A stretch of DNA of 64,000 bases from Flavobacterium hankyongi (GTDB lineage Bacteria > Bacteroidota > Bacteroidia > Flavobacteriales > Flavobacteriaceae): NCBI RefSeq assembly GCF_036840915.1, contig NZ_CP085725.1, positions 3,401,872 through 3,465,871 of the forward strand, in the 5' to 3' direction. The position numbers and the translations under genes were made by a program. The notes beneath the pieces are model-generated. The model saw only the letters and a program-made list of their open reading frames with translations, was not told the origin of the DNA and did not search any database. Each line of letters starts with the position of its first letter. Within the stretch, counting starts at the first letter, position 1. Below are positions 33,986 through 41,880 of the stretch, in pieces.

Positions 33986-34831
33986 TTAATAATCGCCTAA
34001 AGTTGCTGGATTCTGATTTAAAGCATTTTCTAATTGTTCATTACTCGGTGCTTTTCCGTGCCAAGCGTGAGTGTGCATCATAAAGTCTACACCATTTCCC
34101 ATTTCGGTATGTAGTAACACACAAACTGGTTTCCCTTTACCTGTTTTTGATTTGGCTTCGGTCATACCTGCGATAATAGCTTCGATATTGTTTCCTTCTT
34201 TGATTTCTATTACTTCCCAATCAAATGCTTCAAATTTGGCTTTCAGATTACCCATACACAAAACATCGTCAGTAGAACCGTCAATTTGTTGACCGTTTAA
34301 ATCAACTGTGGCAATGAGGTTGTCTACTTTTTTTGCTGAAGCATACATGATTGCTTCCCAGTTCTGTCCTTCTTGTAATTCACCATCACCAGTAAGTGCA
34401 TAAACCAAATGGTTATCCTTGTTTAGTTTTTTTGCTTGAGCTGCGCCAATCGCTACAGATAAACCTTGTCCTAAAGATCCAGAAGCCATTCTTATTCCTG
34501 GTAATCCTTCGTGAGTGGTTGGGTGTCCTTGTAAACGGGTATTTAATTTTCTGAAAGTCGCCAATTCAGCAACTGGGAAATAGCCACTACGTGCTAAAAC
34601 TGAATAAAAAACTGGGGAGATATGTCCGTTTGAAAGGAAGAATAAATCTTCACCAATTCCGTTCATATCAAATCCTTCATTTCTTTTCATTAGGTGTTGG
34701 TACAAGACGGTGAAAAATTCGGCACAACCCAAAGAACCTCCTGGGTGACCTGAATTTACAGCATGTACCATGCGAAGAATGTCTCTTCTTACTTGTGTTG
34801 TAAAATTTGTTAGTTGTTGAATGTCAGACAT
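33986..34831 (-). CDS. Transketolase, N-terminal subunit
   Basis: A 281-residue thiamine-diphosphate-binding subunit. Motifs are H-P-G-G-S-L-G-C-A-E, G-S-L-G-Q-G-L-S-V-A-I-G, and the cofactor loop G-D-G-E-L-Q-E-G-Q-N-W-E-A ending in D-L-N-G-Q-Q. I place the start at 34831 (M-S-D-I-Q-Q) because the longer frame begins inside a TAATTTTG promoter element (34859-34866). It is cotranscribed with the C-terminal subunit. Confidence 0.92.
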   Translation of the reverse strand: MSDIQQLTNFTTQVRRDILRMVHAVNSGHPGGSLGCAEFFTVLYQHLMKRNEGFDMNGIGEDLFFLSNGHISPVFYSVLARSGYFPVAELATFRKLNTRLQGHPTTHEGLPGIRMASGSLGQGLSVAIGAAQAKKLNKDNHLVYALTGDGELQEGQNWEAIMYASAKKVDNLIATVDLNGQQIDGSTDDVLCMGNLKAKFEAFDWEVIEIKEGNNIEAIIAGMTEAKSKTGKGKPVCVLLHTEMGNGVDFMMHTHAWHGKAPSNEQLENALNQNPATLGDY

Positions 34832-34858
34832 TTTGAATACGTATAAATTATTAGCGTC

Positions 34859-34866
34859 CAAAATTA
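34859..34866 (-). promoter_or_regulatory. -7 promoter element for the transketolase operon
   Basis: Minus strand TAATTTTG, an exact consensus match, 27 bases before the start at 34831; it rules out translation from 34861. Confidence 0.55.
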
Positions 34867-34882
34867 CTTTATATTTTTACCA

Positions 34883-34909
34883 TTGGCAAAAGTTTTAAAA
34901 AATACTTTG
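34883..34909 (+). promoter_or_regulatory. Possible promoter of the structured RNA candidate
   Basis: TTG at 34883-34885, 17 bases, then TACTTTG, one base short of TAnnTTTG. Transcription would begin just before the GC-rich element at 34921. Confidence 0.35.
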
Positions 34910-34920
34910 AAAAAATCTTG

Positions 34921-34995
34921 GTGTGCGAGAGGGATAGTAGCAAGCTACCATGTAGCGCGGATAGCCCGACCACGACAGGGGAGTGGACTCGCCTA
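34921..34995 (+). ncRNA. Structured RNA candidate, possibly Flavo-1 type
   Basis: A GC-rich 75-base block in AT-rich intergenic DNA between the transketolase and tgt genes. It can fold with a closing stem GCGAG (34925-34929) / CTCGC (34988-34992), a GGG/CCC helix around a GCTAC-cat-GTAGC hairpin, and a second hairpin CCAC/GTGG. The phrase GCGGATAGCCCGACC recalls a recurrent intergenic element of flavobacterial genomes that I believe corresponds to the Flavo-1 RNA family; I could not verify this. It has no reading frame and no tRNA features. The strand is chosen from the promoter-like sequence before it. Confidence 0.5.
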
Positions 34996-35046
34996 ATTAA
35001 TTGTTAAATAAATCGTGAAATGCTAAATCGAAAATTTTAAATATTT

Positions 35047-35054
35047 TATCTTTG
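35047..35054 (+). promoter_or_regulatory. -7 promoter element for tgt
   Basis: TATCTTTG, exact consensus, 18 bases before the ATG at 35073. The alternative TTG start at 35052 lies inside it. Confidence 0.6.
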
Positions 35055-35072
35055 CCAACTATATTTGATAGT

Positions 35073-36203
35073 ATGAAATTTGATTTAGTACAAAAAGATC
35101 CTCAAACTAAGGCGAGAGCCGGTTTTGTTACTACGGATCATGGTGTTATAGAAACACCTATTTTTATGCCTGTGGGAACTGTTGCTTCTGTTAAAGGAGT
35201 CCATCAGCGCGAATTGAAAGAAGAAATAAATCCTGATATTATTTTGGGTAATACGTACCATTTATATCTTAGACCTCAGACAGAGATTTTAGAAAAAGCT
35301 GGTGGATTGCATAAATTCATGAACTGGGATAGAAATATTTTGACAGATTCAGGAGGTTATCAGGTATATTCGTTGTCTTCTAATAGAAAAATTAAAGAAG
35401 AAGGAGTTAAATTCAAATCACATATTGACGGTTCATATCATTTCTTTTCACCAGAAAGCGTGATGGAAATTCAGCGTACCATTGGAGCCGATATTATCAT
35501 GGCGTTTGACGAATGTACTCCATATCCTTGTGATTATCGTTATGCTAAACGTTCTATGCACATGACGCATCGCTGGTTAGACAGATGTGTTACGCATTTA
35601 GAAAAGTTACCTTTTAAATATGGTTATGAGCAAACACTTTTTCCTATTGTTCAAGGTAGCACATATAAAGATTTACGCGAGCAATCTGCAGAATATATTG
35701 CAAATGTTGGAGCTAAAGGTAATGCTATTGGAGGACTTTCTGTAGGAGAGCCTGCAGAGGAAATGTATGCCATGACCGAAGTGGTTACGGCAATTCTTCC
35801 AGAAGATAAACCTCGTTATTTAATGGGAGTAGGAACGCCAATTAATATTTTAGAAAATATCGCTTTAGGTATTGATATGTTCGATTGTGTTATGCCAACA
35901 CGAAATGCTCGTAACGGAATGTTATTTACAGCACATGGTACTATCAATATCAAAAATAAAAAGTGGGAAGCTGATTTTTCACCAATTGATGAAATGGGTC
36001 ATACTTTTGTTGATACTGAATATACTAAAGCATATTTGCGTCACCTTTTTGCTGCTAATGAGTATCTAGGAAAGCAAATTGCTACAATTCACAATCTTGG
36101 TTTTTACATGTGGTTGGTTCGTGAAGCCAGAAAGCATATCTTAGCAGGAGATTTCCGTGAGTGGAAAGAAAAAATGGTCAAACAAATGAGCCAGCGTCTA
36201 TAA
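35073..36203 (+). CDS. tgt: Queuine/preQ1 tRNA-guanine transglycosylase Tgt
   Basis: A 376-residue enzyme that swaps guanine-34 of Asp, Asn, His and Tyr tRNAs for preQ1. The catalytic region is intact: T-D-S-G-G-Y-Q-V-Y near residue 93, A-F-D-E-C-T-P-Y-P, and the nucleophile Asp in D-M-F-D-C-V-M-P-T-R. The C-terminal zinc site is odd: where E. coli Tgt has C-x-C-x2-C, this protein reads D-E-M-G-H-T-F-V-D-T, with no cysteine after the D-C-V-M-P motif. The later His in T-I-H-N-L is kept. The start at 35073 is set by the promoter. The permease gene overlaps by one base (TAATG). Confidence 0.94.
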   Translation: MKFDLVQKDPQTKARAGFVTTDHGVIETPIFMPVGTVASVKGVHQRELKEEINPDIILGNTYHLYLRPQTEILEKAGGLHKFMNWDRNILTDSGGYQVYSLSSNRKIKEEGVKFKSHIDGSYHFFSPESVMEIQRTIGADIIMAFDECTPYPCDYRYAKRSMHMTHRWLDRCVTHLEKLPFKYGYEQTLFPIVQGSTYKDLREQSAEYIANVGAKGNAIGGLSVGEPAEEMYAMTEVVTAILPEDKPRYLMGVGTPINILENIALGIDMFDCVMPTRNARNGMLFTAHGTINIKNKKWEADFSPIDEMGHTFVDTEYTKAYLRHLFAANEYLGKQIATIHNLGFYMWLVREARKHILAGDFREWKEKMVKQMSQRL

Positions 36204-37309
36204 TGTTCAAACAGTTATTTTCGAAACTTACAATTATTGATAGATACATATTAAGAAGGTATTTAATGACCTTTTCAATCATGTTGATAATGTTTATTCC
36301 TATTGGTATAATTGTAGACGTTTCTGAAAAGGTGAATAAAATTTTAGAAAACAAGGTTCCGTTTCCTAAAGTAGCAGCTTATTATGTTGATTTCATTATC
36401 TACTTTGCGAATTTACTTTTTCCAATTTTTCTGTTTCTTTCAATTATTTGGTTTACTTCAAAATTGGCCAATAATACAGAGATTGTTGCTATTTTAAGTT
36501 CGGGGATTTCATTTCAGCGTTTCTTAAGGCCTTATATTGTTGGGGCTACTATGGTTTCAATTTTTGCTTTATTGATGGGATTCTTTTTGGTTCCAAAAGC
36601 AAGTGAGGGCTTTAATAATTTTAGGTACATGTATTTAAAAGGAAATGGCCGAAATCAAATGCGGGAAACTAGTGATGTTTATCGTCAAATTAGTGATTCT
36701 GAGTTTATTTACGCTAGTAATTTCAATCAGGAAGCCAAAACTGGATACAACTTTGTTTATGAAAAGTTTGATAAGGAGAAAATGCTTTATAAAATCACTG
36801 CAAGTTCTATAGTATGGAATCCAAAAGATAGTACTTATACATTGATGAATTACAATAAAAGAACTGTTGGTGATCTTGATGATAAAATTGAAACTGAAAA
36901 TACTAAAAGTATGAAGTTTAATTTTGATTTGGAAGATTTAACTCCAGTCGTTTATATAGCGGAAACATTGAATTTGGCTGAACTTAATAAGTTTATTGAA
37001 AAGGAGAGAAAACGCGGTTCTGCAAATATTAATACCTATTTAGTTGTAAAATATAGAAAGTACAGTGTTCCAGTTTCAGCATTTATTTTAACCATTATTG
37101 CTGTGGCAGTTTCTTCTATGAAACGTCGCGGTGGAATGGGAGTAAATCTAGCAATTGGTATTGCTTTAGCTTTTAGTTATGTGTTTTTAGATAAAATTTT
37201 TGGAACAGTAGCTGAAAAGTCTTCATTTTCACCTCTTATAGGTGTTTGGATTCCAAATATTATTTATGGTATTTTAGCTTTTTACTTACTTCGAAATGCC
37301 AAACGATAA
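36203..37309 (+). CDS. LptF/LptG-family permease
   Basis: A 368-residue inner-membrane protein of the YjgP/YjgQ family, which with LptB extracts lipopolysaccharide from the membrane. It has three N-terminal helices starting with I-I-D-R-Y-I-L-R-R-Y-L, a large periplasmic domain (about 110-290) and three C-terminal helices containing K-Y-S-V-P-V-S-A-F-I-L. The start at 36203 overlaps the tgt stop as TAATG; the longer frame from 36161 would overlap tgt by 43 bases. LptF versus LptG cannot be decided. Confidence 0.88.
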   Translation: MFKQLFSKLTIIDRYILRRYLMTFSIMLIMFIPIGIIVDVSEKVNKILENKVPFPKVAAYYVDFIIYFANLLFPIFLFLSIIWFTSKLANNTEIVAILSSGISFQRFLRPYIVGATMVSIFALLMGFFLVPKASEGFNNFRYMYLKGNGRNQMRETSDVYRQISDSEFIYASNFNQEAKTGYNFVYEKFDKEKMLYKITASSIVWNPKDSTYTLMNYNKRTVGDLDDKIETENTKSMKFNFDLEDLTPVVYIAETLNLAELNKFIEKERKRGSANINTYLVVKYRKYSVPVSAFILTIIAVAVSSMKRRGGMGVNLAIGIALAFSYVFLDKIFGTVAEKSSFSPLIGVWIPNIIYGILAFYLLRNAKR

Positions 37310-38174
37310 AAATCTAAATAGCTATCTATTACTTCATTTAATCGTTTTTATTTGGGGATTTACTGCAGTTTTAGGAGCTTTAATTTCGCTTGAAGCTTTA
37401 TCATTGGTTTGGTACAGAATGTTGTTTGCTTCTGTTTTTATTTATGCATACATTCTTTTTAAGAAAATACCATTGCAATTACCATTAAGAACAATAATGA
37501 TTTTTTTATTGGCAGGTTTGGTTATAGCCATGCATTGGTATACTTTTTTTGCGGCCATAAAGGTTTCAAATATATCTGTCACTCTTGCCTGTTTGTCAAC
37601 AGGAGCTTTTTTTACTTCAATACTTGAGCCAATCTTTTATAAACGAAAGATAATTCCGTACGAAGTTGTTTTTGGATTGTTTGTAATTATTGGGTTGTAT
37701 ATAATTTTTAATGTAAAAGGGAACTATATTGAAGGTATAATATTAGCGTTAACATCAGCATTTTTATCAGCTTCCTTTTCGATTATCAATGGGAAATTTG
37801 CAAAAAAATACGATCCAACTGTAATCTCTTTTTATGAAATATTTGGTGGTGTAATTTTCTTTTCAATCTTTATTTTGTTTAAAGGAGCTTTTTCTGTGGA
37901 GTTTTTCCAGTTAACACTTAATGATTTCATTTGGATGCTTGTGCTTAGTTCTATATGTACAGCCTATGCGTTTATTGCTTCGGTCGGAGTTATGAAATAT
38001 TTAAGTCCATACACAGTAATGCTTACCATAAACTTAGAACCTATATACGGAATCATATTAGCTCTTATTGTTTTTAATGAAAAAGAGAAGATGAGCCCAC
38101 AATTTTATATAGGCGCTTTTATTATTTTAGCAACAGTAATATTAAACGGAGTTTTTAAAAATAGAAATAAGTAA
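37296..38174 (+). CDS. EamA/DMT-family transporter
   Basis: A 292-residue membrane protein with ten predicted helices in two EamA repeats. The first repeat contains F-I-W-G-F-T-A-V-L-G and V-W-Y-R-M-L-F-A; the second S-A-F-L-S-A-S-F-S-I-I-N-G and L-E-P-I-Y-G near the end. Such carriers export amino acids, nucleotides or other metabolites. It overlaps the LptF/G-like gene by 14 bases, so the three genes tgt-lptF/G-eamA form an operon. Substrate unknown. Confidence 0.88.
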   Translation: MPNDKNLNSYLLLHLIVFIWGFTAVLGALISLEALSLVWYRMLFASVFIYAYILFKKIPLQLPLRTIMIFLLAGLVIAMHWYTFFAAIKVSNISVTLACLSTGAFFTSILEPIFYKRKIIPYEVVFGLFVIIGLYIIFNVKGNYIEGIILALTSAFLSASFSIINGKFAKKYDPTVISFYEIFGGVIFFSIFILFKGAFSVEFFQLTLNDFIWMLVLSSICTAYAFIASVGVMKYLSPYTVMLTINLEPIYGIILALIVFNEKEKMSPQFYIGAFIILATVILNGVFKNRNK

Positions 38175-38250
38175 TTGCTTGAAATTTAGCTATGTAAGGT
38201 CTGTGTGTTGATAAACTTTAAAATTTACTTTTAAACTCAACCGAAAACTT

Positions 38251-38258
38251 TATCTTTG
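38251..38258 (+). promoter_or_regulatory. -7 promoter element for accA
   Basis: TATCTTTG, exact consensus, 34 bases before the accA ATG. Confidence 0.6.
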
Positions 38259-38292
38259 TTAATTCAAATGAGAATAAAAACCCAAAAATCTT

Positions 38293-39246
38293 ATGGAATA
38301 TTTAGATTTTGAGCTACCTATTAAAGAGCTTGAGGAACAATTAGAAAAATGCCAACAAATTGGTGAAGACTCTCAGGTTGATGTAACTGCAACTTGTGAA
38401 AACCTTACTCAAAAATTAGAAGAAACTAAGAAACAATTATACGCAAACTTGACTGCATGGCAACGTGTTCAAATGTCAAGACATCCAAACAGACCTTATA
38501 CATTAGAGCATATCGCTAACCTAACAGATAATACTTTCCTAGAATTATTTGGAGATCGTGGTGTACGTGATGATAAAGCGATGGTTGGTGGTTTAGGAAA
38601 AATAAACGGTCAGTCATTTATGATTATTGGCCAACAAAAAGGGATAAATACTAAAATGCGCCAGTTACGTAATTTTGGTATGGCAAACCCTGAAGGCTAC
38701 CGTAAAGCATTGCGCTTAATGAAAATGGCTGAAAAATTCAATATCCCTGTATTAACTTTAGTAGATACTCCAGGAGCTTATCCAGGTCTTGAAGCTGAAG
38801 AAAGAGGACAAGGTGAGGCTATTGCAAGAAATATCCTTGAAATGATTCGTCTTAAAGTGCCAATTATTACAGTTATTATTGGTGAAGGTGCTTCGGGAGG
38901 AGCTTTAGGGATAGGTGTTGGAGATAAAGTGTATATGATGGAAAATACATGGTACTCTGTAATTTCACCAGAATCTTGCTCTTCTATTTTATGGAGAAGC
39001 TGGGAATATAAAGAGCAAGCAGCTGAGGCTTTAAAATTAACTGCTAAGGATATGAAAGCAAATAACTTAGTAGATGATATTATTCCTGAGCCATTAGGAG
39101 GAATACACCGTGATAAAGAAGCAGGTTTTAAATTTGTTAAAGAATATATTGTTAAAGGATTTAATGAGTTAAAAGACTTATCAACAAACGATTTAATTGC
39201 CCAAAGAATGGATAAATACAGTAAAATGGGGCAGTACAACGAATAA
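38293..39246 (+). CDS. accA: Acetyl-CoA carboxylase carboxyltransferase subunit alpha
   Basis: A 317-residue subunit of the carboxyltransferase that makes malonyl-CoA for fatty acid synthesis. Motifs include [21 protein letters not shown], the [17 protein letters not shown] segment and [10 protein letters not shown] oxyanion loop. Length and start agree with the family. It has its own promoter and terminator; the beta subunit is not in the window. Confidence 0.97.
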   Translation: MEYLDFELPIKELEEQLEKCQQIGEDSQVDVTATCENLTQKLEETKKQLYANLTAWQRVQMSRHPNRPYTLEHIANLTDNTFLELFGDRGVRDDKAMVGGLGKINGQSFMIIGQQKGINTKMRQLRNFGMANPEGYRKALRLMKMAEKFNIPVLTLVDTPGAYPGLEAEERGQGEAIARNILEMIRLKVPIITVIIGEGASGGALGIGVGDKVYMMENTWYSVISPESCSSILWRSWEYKEQAAEALKLTAKDMKANNLVDDIIPEPLGGIHRDKEAGFKFVKEYIVKGFNELKDLSTNDLIAQRMDKYSKMGQYNE

Positions 39247-39262
39247 CTAACTACTTTTAGTT

Positions 39263-39299
39263 AAAAAATCCGAAGCCTTATCGTTTCGGATTTTTTTTT
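39263..39299 (+). terminator. Intrinsic terminator after accA
   Basis: AAAAAATCCGAA pairs with TTCGGATTTTTT across a short loop and is followed by a T-run. Confidence 0.88.
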
Positions 39300-39374
39300 G
39301 GTTATTAACATAAAACTAATTGTTTTCAACAACTTATATTAACAAGTCAAAAGGATAAAAATTTATTTTTTGAC

Positions 39375-39382
39375 TACCTTTG
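39375..39382 (+). promoter_or_regulatory. -7 promoter element for dnaB
   Basis: TACCTTTG, exact consensus, only 4 bases before the ATG. If used, the dnaB mRNA is leaderless. Confidence 0.55.
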
Positions 39383-39386
39383 AAAC

Positions 39387-40937
39387 ATGGAAAATATCCG
39401 AAACATTAACCCTGTAAGAGTAGATAAAACTACTATTATAAACCTTGAAAAAGGAAAACTCCCTCCGCAGGTTCTTGACCTAGAAGAAGCGGTATTGGGA
39501 GCTATGATGATTGATAAAAAGGGGGTAGATGAAGTTATTGATATTCTACAACCTGATGCGTTCTATAAAGATGCTCATAAGTATATTTTTGAGGCAATTG
39601 TTACTTTATTTAATGACTCACAACCAATTGACTTATTAACAGTTTCCGCTCAATTGAAAAAGATGGGAAAACTAGATTTGTCAGGAGGTGATTTTTATTT
39701 GATTCAACTTACTCAAAAAATTTCATCTTCGGCGCATATCGAGTTCCACTCAAGAATTATTCTTCAAAAATATATTCAAAGAAGTTTGATTAAAATTTCT
39801 TCAGAAATTATTGAAGATTCTTACGATGAAACAACTGATGTTTTCGATTTGTTAGACAAAGCCGAATCAAAACTGTACGAAGTAACTCAAGGAAATATTA
39901 AGCGTAGTTCAGAAACTGCTCAAAGCTTAGTAATTCAAGCAAAAAAGCGTATTGAAGAAATTGCTGGGAAAGAAGGATTAAGCGGAATAGCAACTGGTTT
40001 CGATAAACTTGATGAAGTTACATCGGGTTGGCAACCATCTGATTTGATTATTATTGCAGCTCGTCCTGGTATGGGTAAAACGGCTTTCGTATTATCGATG
40101 GCCCGTAATATGGCTATTGATCATAGTCATGCAGTTGCCGTTTTCTCTCTAGAAATGTCATCAGTTCAGTTGATTACTCGTTTAATTTCGTCTGAAACTG
40201 GTTTGTCTTCAGAAAAATTAAGAACAGGGAAGTTAGAAAAACACGAGTGGGAGCAATTAAGTGTTAAGGTAAAGGACTTAGAAAAAGCACCCTTGTTTAT
40301 TGATGATACGCCATCACTTTCTATTTTCGATTTAAGAGCAAAAGCAAGACGTTTAAAATCTCAGCATAACATTAAAATTATAATTGTCGATTATCTTCAG
40401 TTAATGACTGCTGGTGGTGGAGGTAAAGGTGGAGGAAACCGTGAGCAAGAAATATCAACAATTTCCCGAAACTTAAAAGCCTTGGCTAAAGAACTTGAGG
40501 TTCCAGTTATTGCATTATCTCAGTTATCGCGTGCTGTTGAAACTCGTGGCGCTAGTAAAAGACCTTTACTTTCTGACCTTCGTGAATCTGGAGCAATTGA
40601 GCAAGATGCCGATATTGTATCGTTTATTTACCGTCCGGAATATTATAAAATTGATGAATGGGATGATGATGAACATACACCTACCCAAGGACAAGCCGAA
40701 TTTATTATTGCGAAACACCGTAATGGTGGTTTAGAAAATATTCGTCTTAAATTCATCGGTCAGTATGGTAAGTTTGACAATTTGGAAGATTTTAGTTCTG
40801 GATTTAGTGATTTACCTTCAAAAATGAATCTTGATGATCAAGCTAATCCTTTCATCACGCCTAATCTACCTTCCGCAAATGATGCTTTCGGAAGTAATCT
40901 GAATAATTTCGATGATGACAGTGATGTCCCATTCTAA
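39387..40937 (+). CDS. dnaB: Replicative DNA helicase DnaB
   Basis: A 516-residue hexameric helicase that unwinds DNA at the replication fork. The N-terminal domain (about 25-130) begins P-P-Q-V-L-D-L-E-E-A-V-L-G-A-M. The RecA-like ATPase has Walker A A-R-P-G-M-G-K-T-A, then F-S-L-E-M-S, the Walker B strand I-I-I-V-D-Y-L-Q-L-M and the A-L-S-Q-L-S-R motif with the arginine region near residue 400. No intein interrupts it. The C-terminal tail is Asp-rich and ends D-V-P-F, like other replication proteins of the phylum. Confidence 0.97.
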   Translation: MENIRNINPVRVDKTTIINLEKGKLPPQVLDLEEAVLGAMMIDKKGVDEVIDILQPDAFYKDAHKYIFEAIVTLFNDSQPIDLLTVSAQLKKMGKLDLSGGDFYLIQLTQKISSSAHIEFHSRIILQKYIQRSLIKISSEIIEDSYDETTDVFDLLDKAESKLYEVTQGNIKRSSETAQSLVIQAKKRIEEIAGKEGLSGIATGFDKLDEVTSGWQPSDLIIIAARPGMGKTAFVLSMARNMAIDHSHAVAVFSLEMSSVQLITRLISSETGLSSEKLRTGKLEKHEWEQLSVKVKDLEKAPLFIDDTPSLSIFDLRAKARRLKSQHNIKIIIVDYLQLMTAGGGGKGGGNREQEISTISRNLKALAKELEVPVIALSQLSRAVETRGASKRPLLSDLRESGAIEQDADIVSFIYRPEYYKIDEWDDDEHTPTQGQAEFIIAKHRNGGLENIRLKFIGQYGKFDNLEDFSSGFSDLPSKMNLDDQANPFITPNLPSANDAFGSNLNNFDDDSDVPF

Positions 40938-40956
40938 ATGATAAAAATCTTTTAAT

Positions 40957-40988
40957 AAAAAGCTGTTCCGTAAAGAACAGCTTTTTTT
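40957..40988 (+). terminator. Intrinsic terminator after dnaB
   Basis: AAAAAGCTGTTC / GAACAGCTTTTT with a six-base loop and a T-run. Confidence 0.87.
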
Positions 40989-41117
40989 ATAAAATCAAAT
41001 ACAGATAAAATTTTTAAAAATATTTTTGGTTTTAAAAAGAACCTTATCAATAGATATTAAAATTGTATTTTAGTGAAAATTTAGATGACAATTACTATGA
41101 TTTCAATTTGTAAATAA

Positions 41118-41837
41118 ATGAATGCTATTTTATCTGTTATTATTCCTGTCTATAATGAGGAAAAAACAATTTTAAAAATTCTTGAAAAGATTGAATCTGT
41201 TGTTTTACAACATGAGATTGAAAAGGAAATCATTATTGTTAATGATTGTTCTTCAGATGCATCTGAGATTTTAATTCAAAACTACTTACAAGAAAACAAA
41301 CATCTAAATATTAAATACTTTTCTAATGTAATAAATATGGGCAAGGGGGCTTCAATTCATAAAGGAATTAGTGAAGCGAGTGGAGACTATATTATTATTC
41401 AAGATGCAGATTTAGAATACGATCCAAGAGAGTATAATATACTTCTTCAACCTTTTTTAGATGGGTTTGCCGATGTTGTTTATGGTTCAAGATTTATGGG
41501 AAGTAAACCACACCGAATTTTGTTTTTTTGGCATACAGTAGGGAATAAGTTTTTGACTTTTTTATCCAATATGATGACCAATTTAAATTTAACAGATATG
41601 GAAACGTGTTATAAAATGTTTACCGCAGATGTTTTGAAATCTATACAATTAAAAGAAAAACGGTTTGGATTTGAACCGGAAGTGACTGCAAAAATCGCAA
41701 GAATTCCGAATATCCGAATTTATGAAGTGGGTATATCTTACTATGGGAGAACATACAAAGAAGATAAAAAAATCACTTGGAAAGATGGATTTCGAGCAAT
41801 ATTTTGCATTATTAAATATGGTTTTCTAAAATTGTAA
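41118..41837 (+). CDS. DPM1-like family 2 glycosyltransferase
   Basis: A 239-residue GT-A enzyme that most resembles polyprenyl-phosphate mannose/glucose synthases. It starts S-V-I-I-P-V-Y-N-E-E and has I-I-V-N-D-C-S-S-D, N-M-G-K-G-A-S and the metal-binding I-Q-D-A-D-L-E-Y-D-P. It has no membrane helices at its C-terminus, like the soluble DPM1 type. It would load a sugar from a nucleotide onto a polyprenyl phosphate. The next gene is a TMTC-like membrane protein of the class that uses such lipid-linked sugars, so the two may be donor maker and transferase. Confidence 0.85.
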   Translation: MNAILSVIIPVYNEEKTILKILEKIESVVLQHEIEKEIIIVNDCSSDASEILIQNYLQENKHLNIKYFSNVINMGKGASIHKGISEASGDYIIIQDADLEYDPREYNILLQPFLDGFADVVYGSRFMGSKPHRILFFWHTVGNKFLTFLSNMMTNLNLTDMETCYKMFTADVLKSIQLKEKRFGFEPEVTAKIARIPNIRIYEVGISYYGRTYKEDKKITWKDGFRAIFCIIKYGFLKL

Positions 41838-41880
41838 TCCCATTATTTTTATAAATTATCTTGTCTTAAAATAAAATGAT

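Noticed and set aside
34921..34995. A tRNA or tmRNA fragment
   Set aside because: No GTTCGA T-arm, no anticodon stem and no 7-base acceptor pairing.
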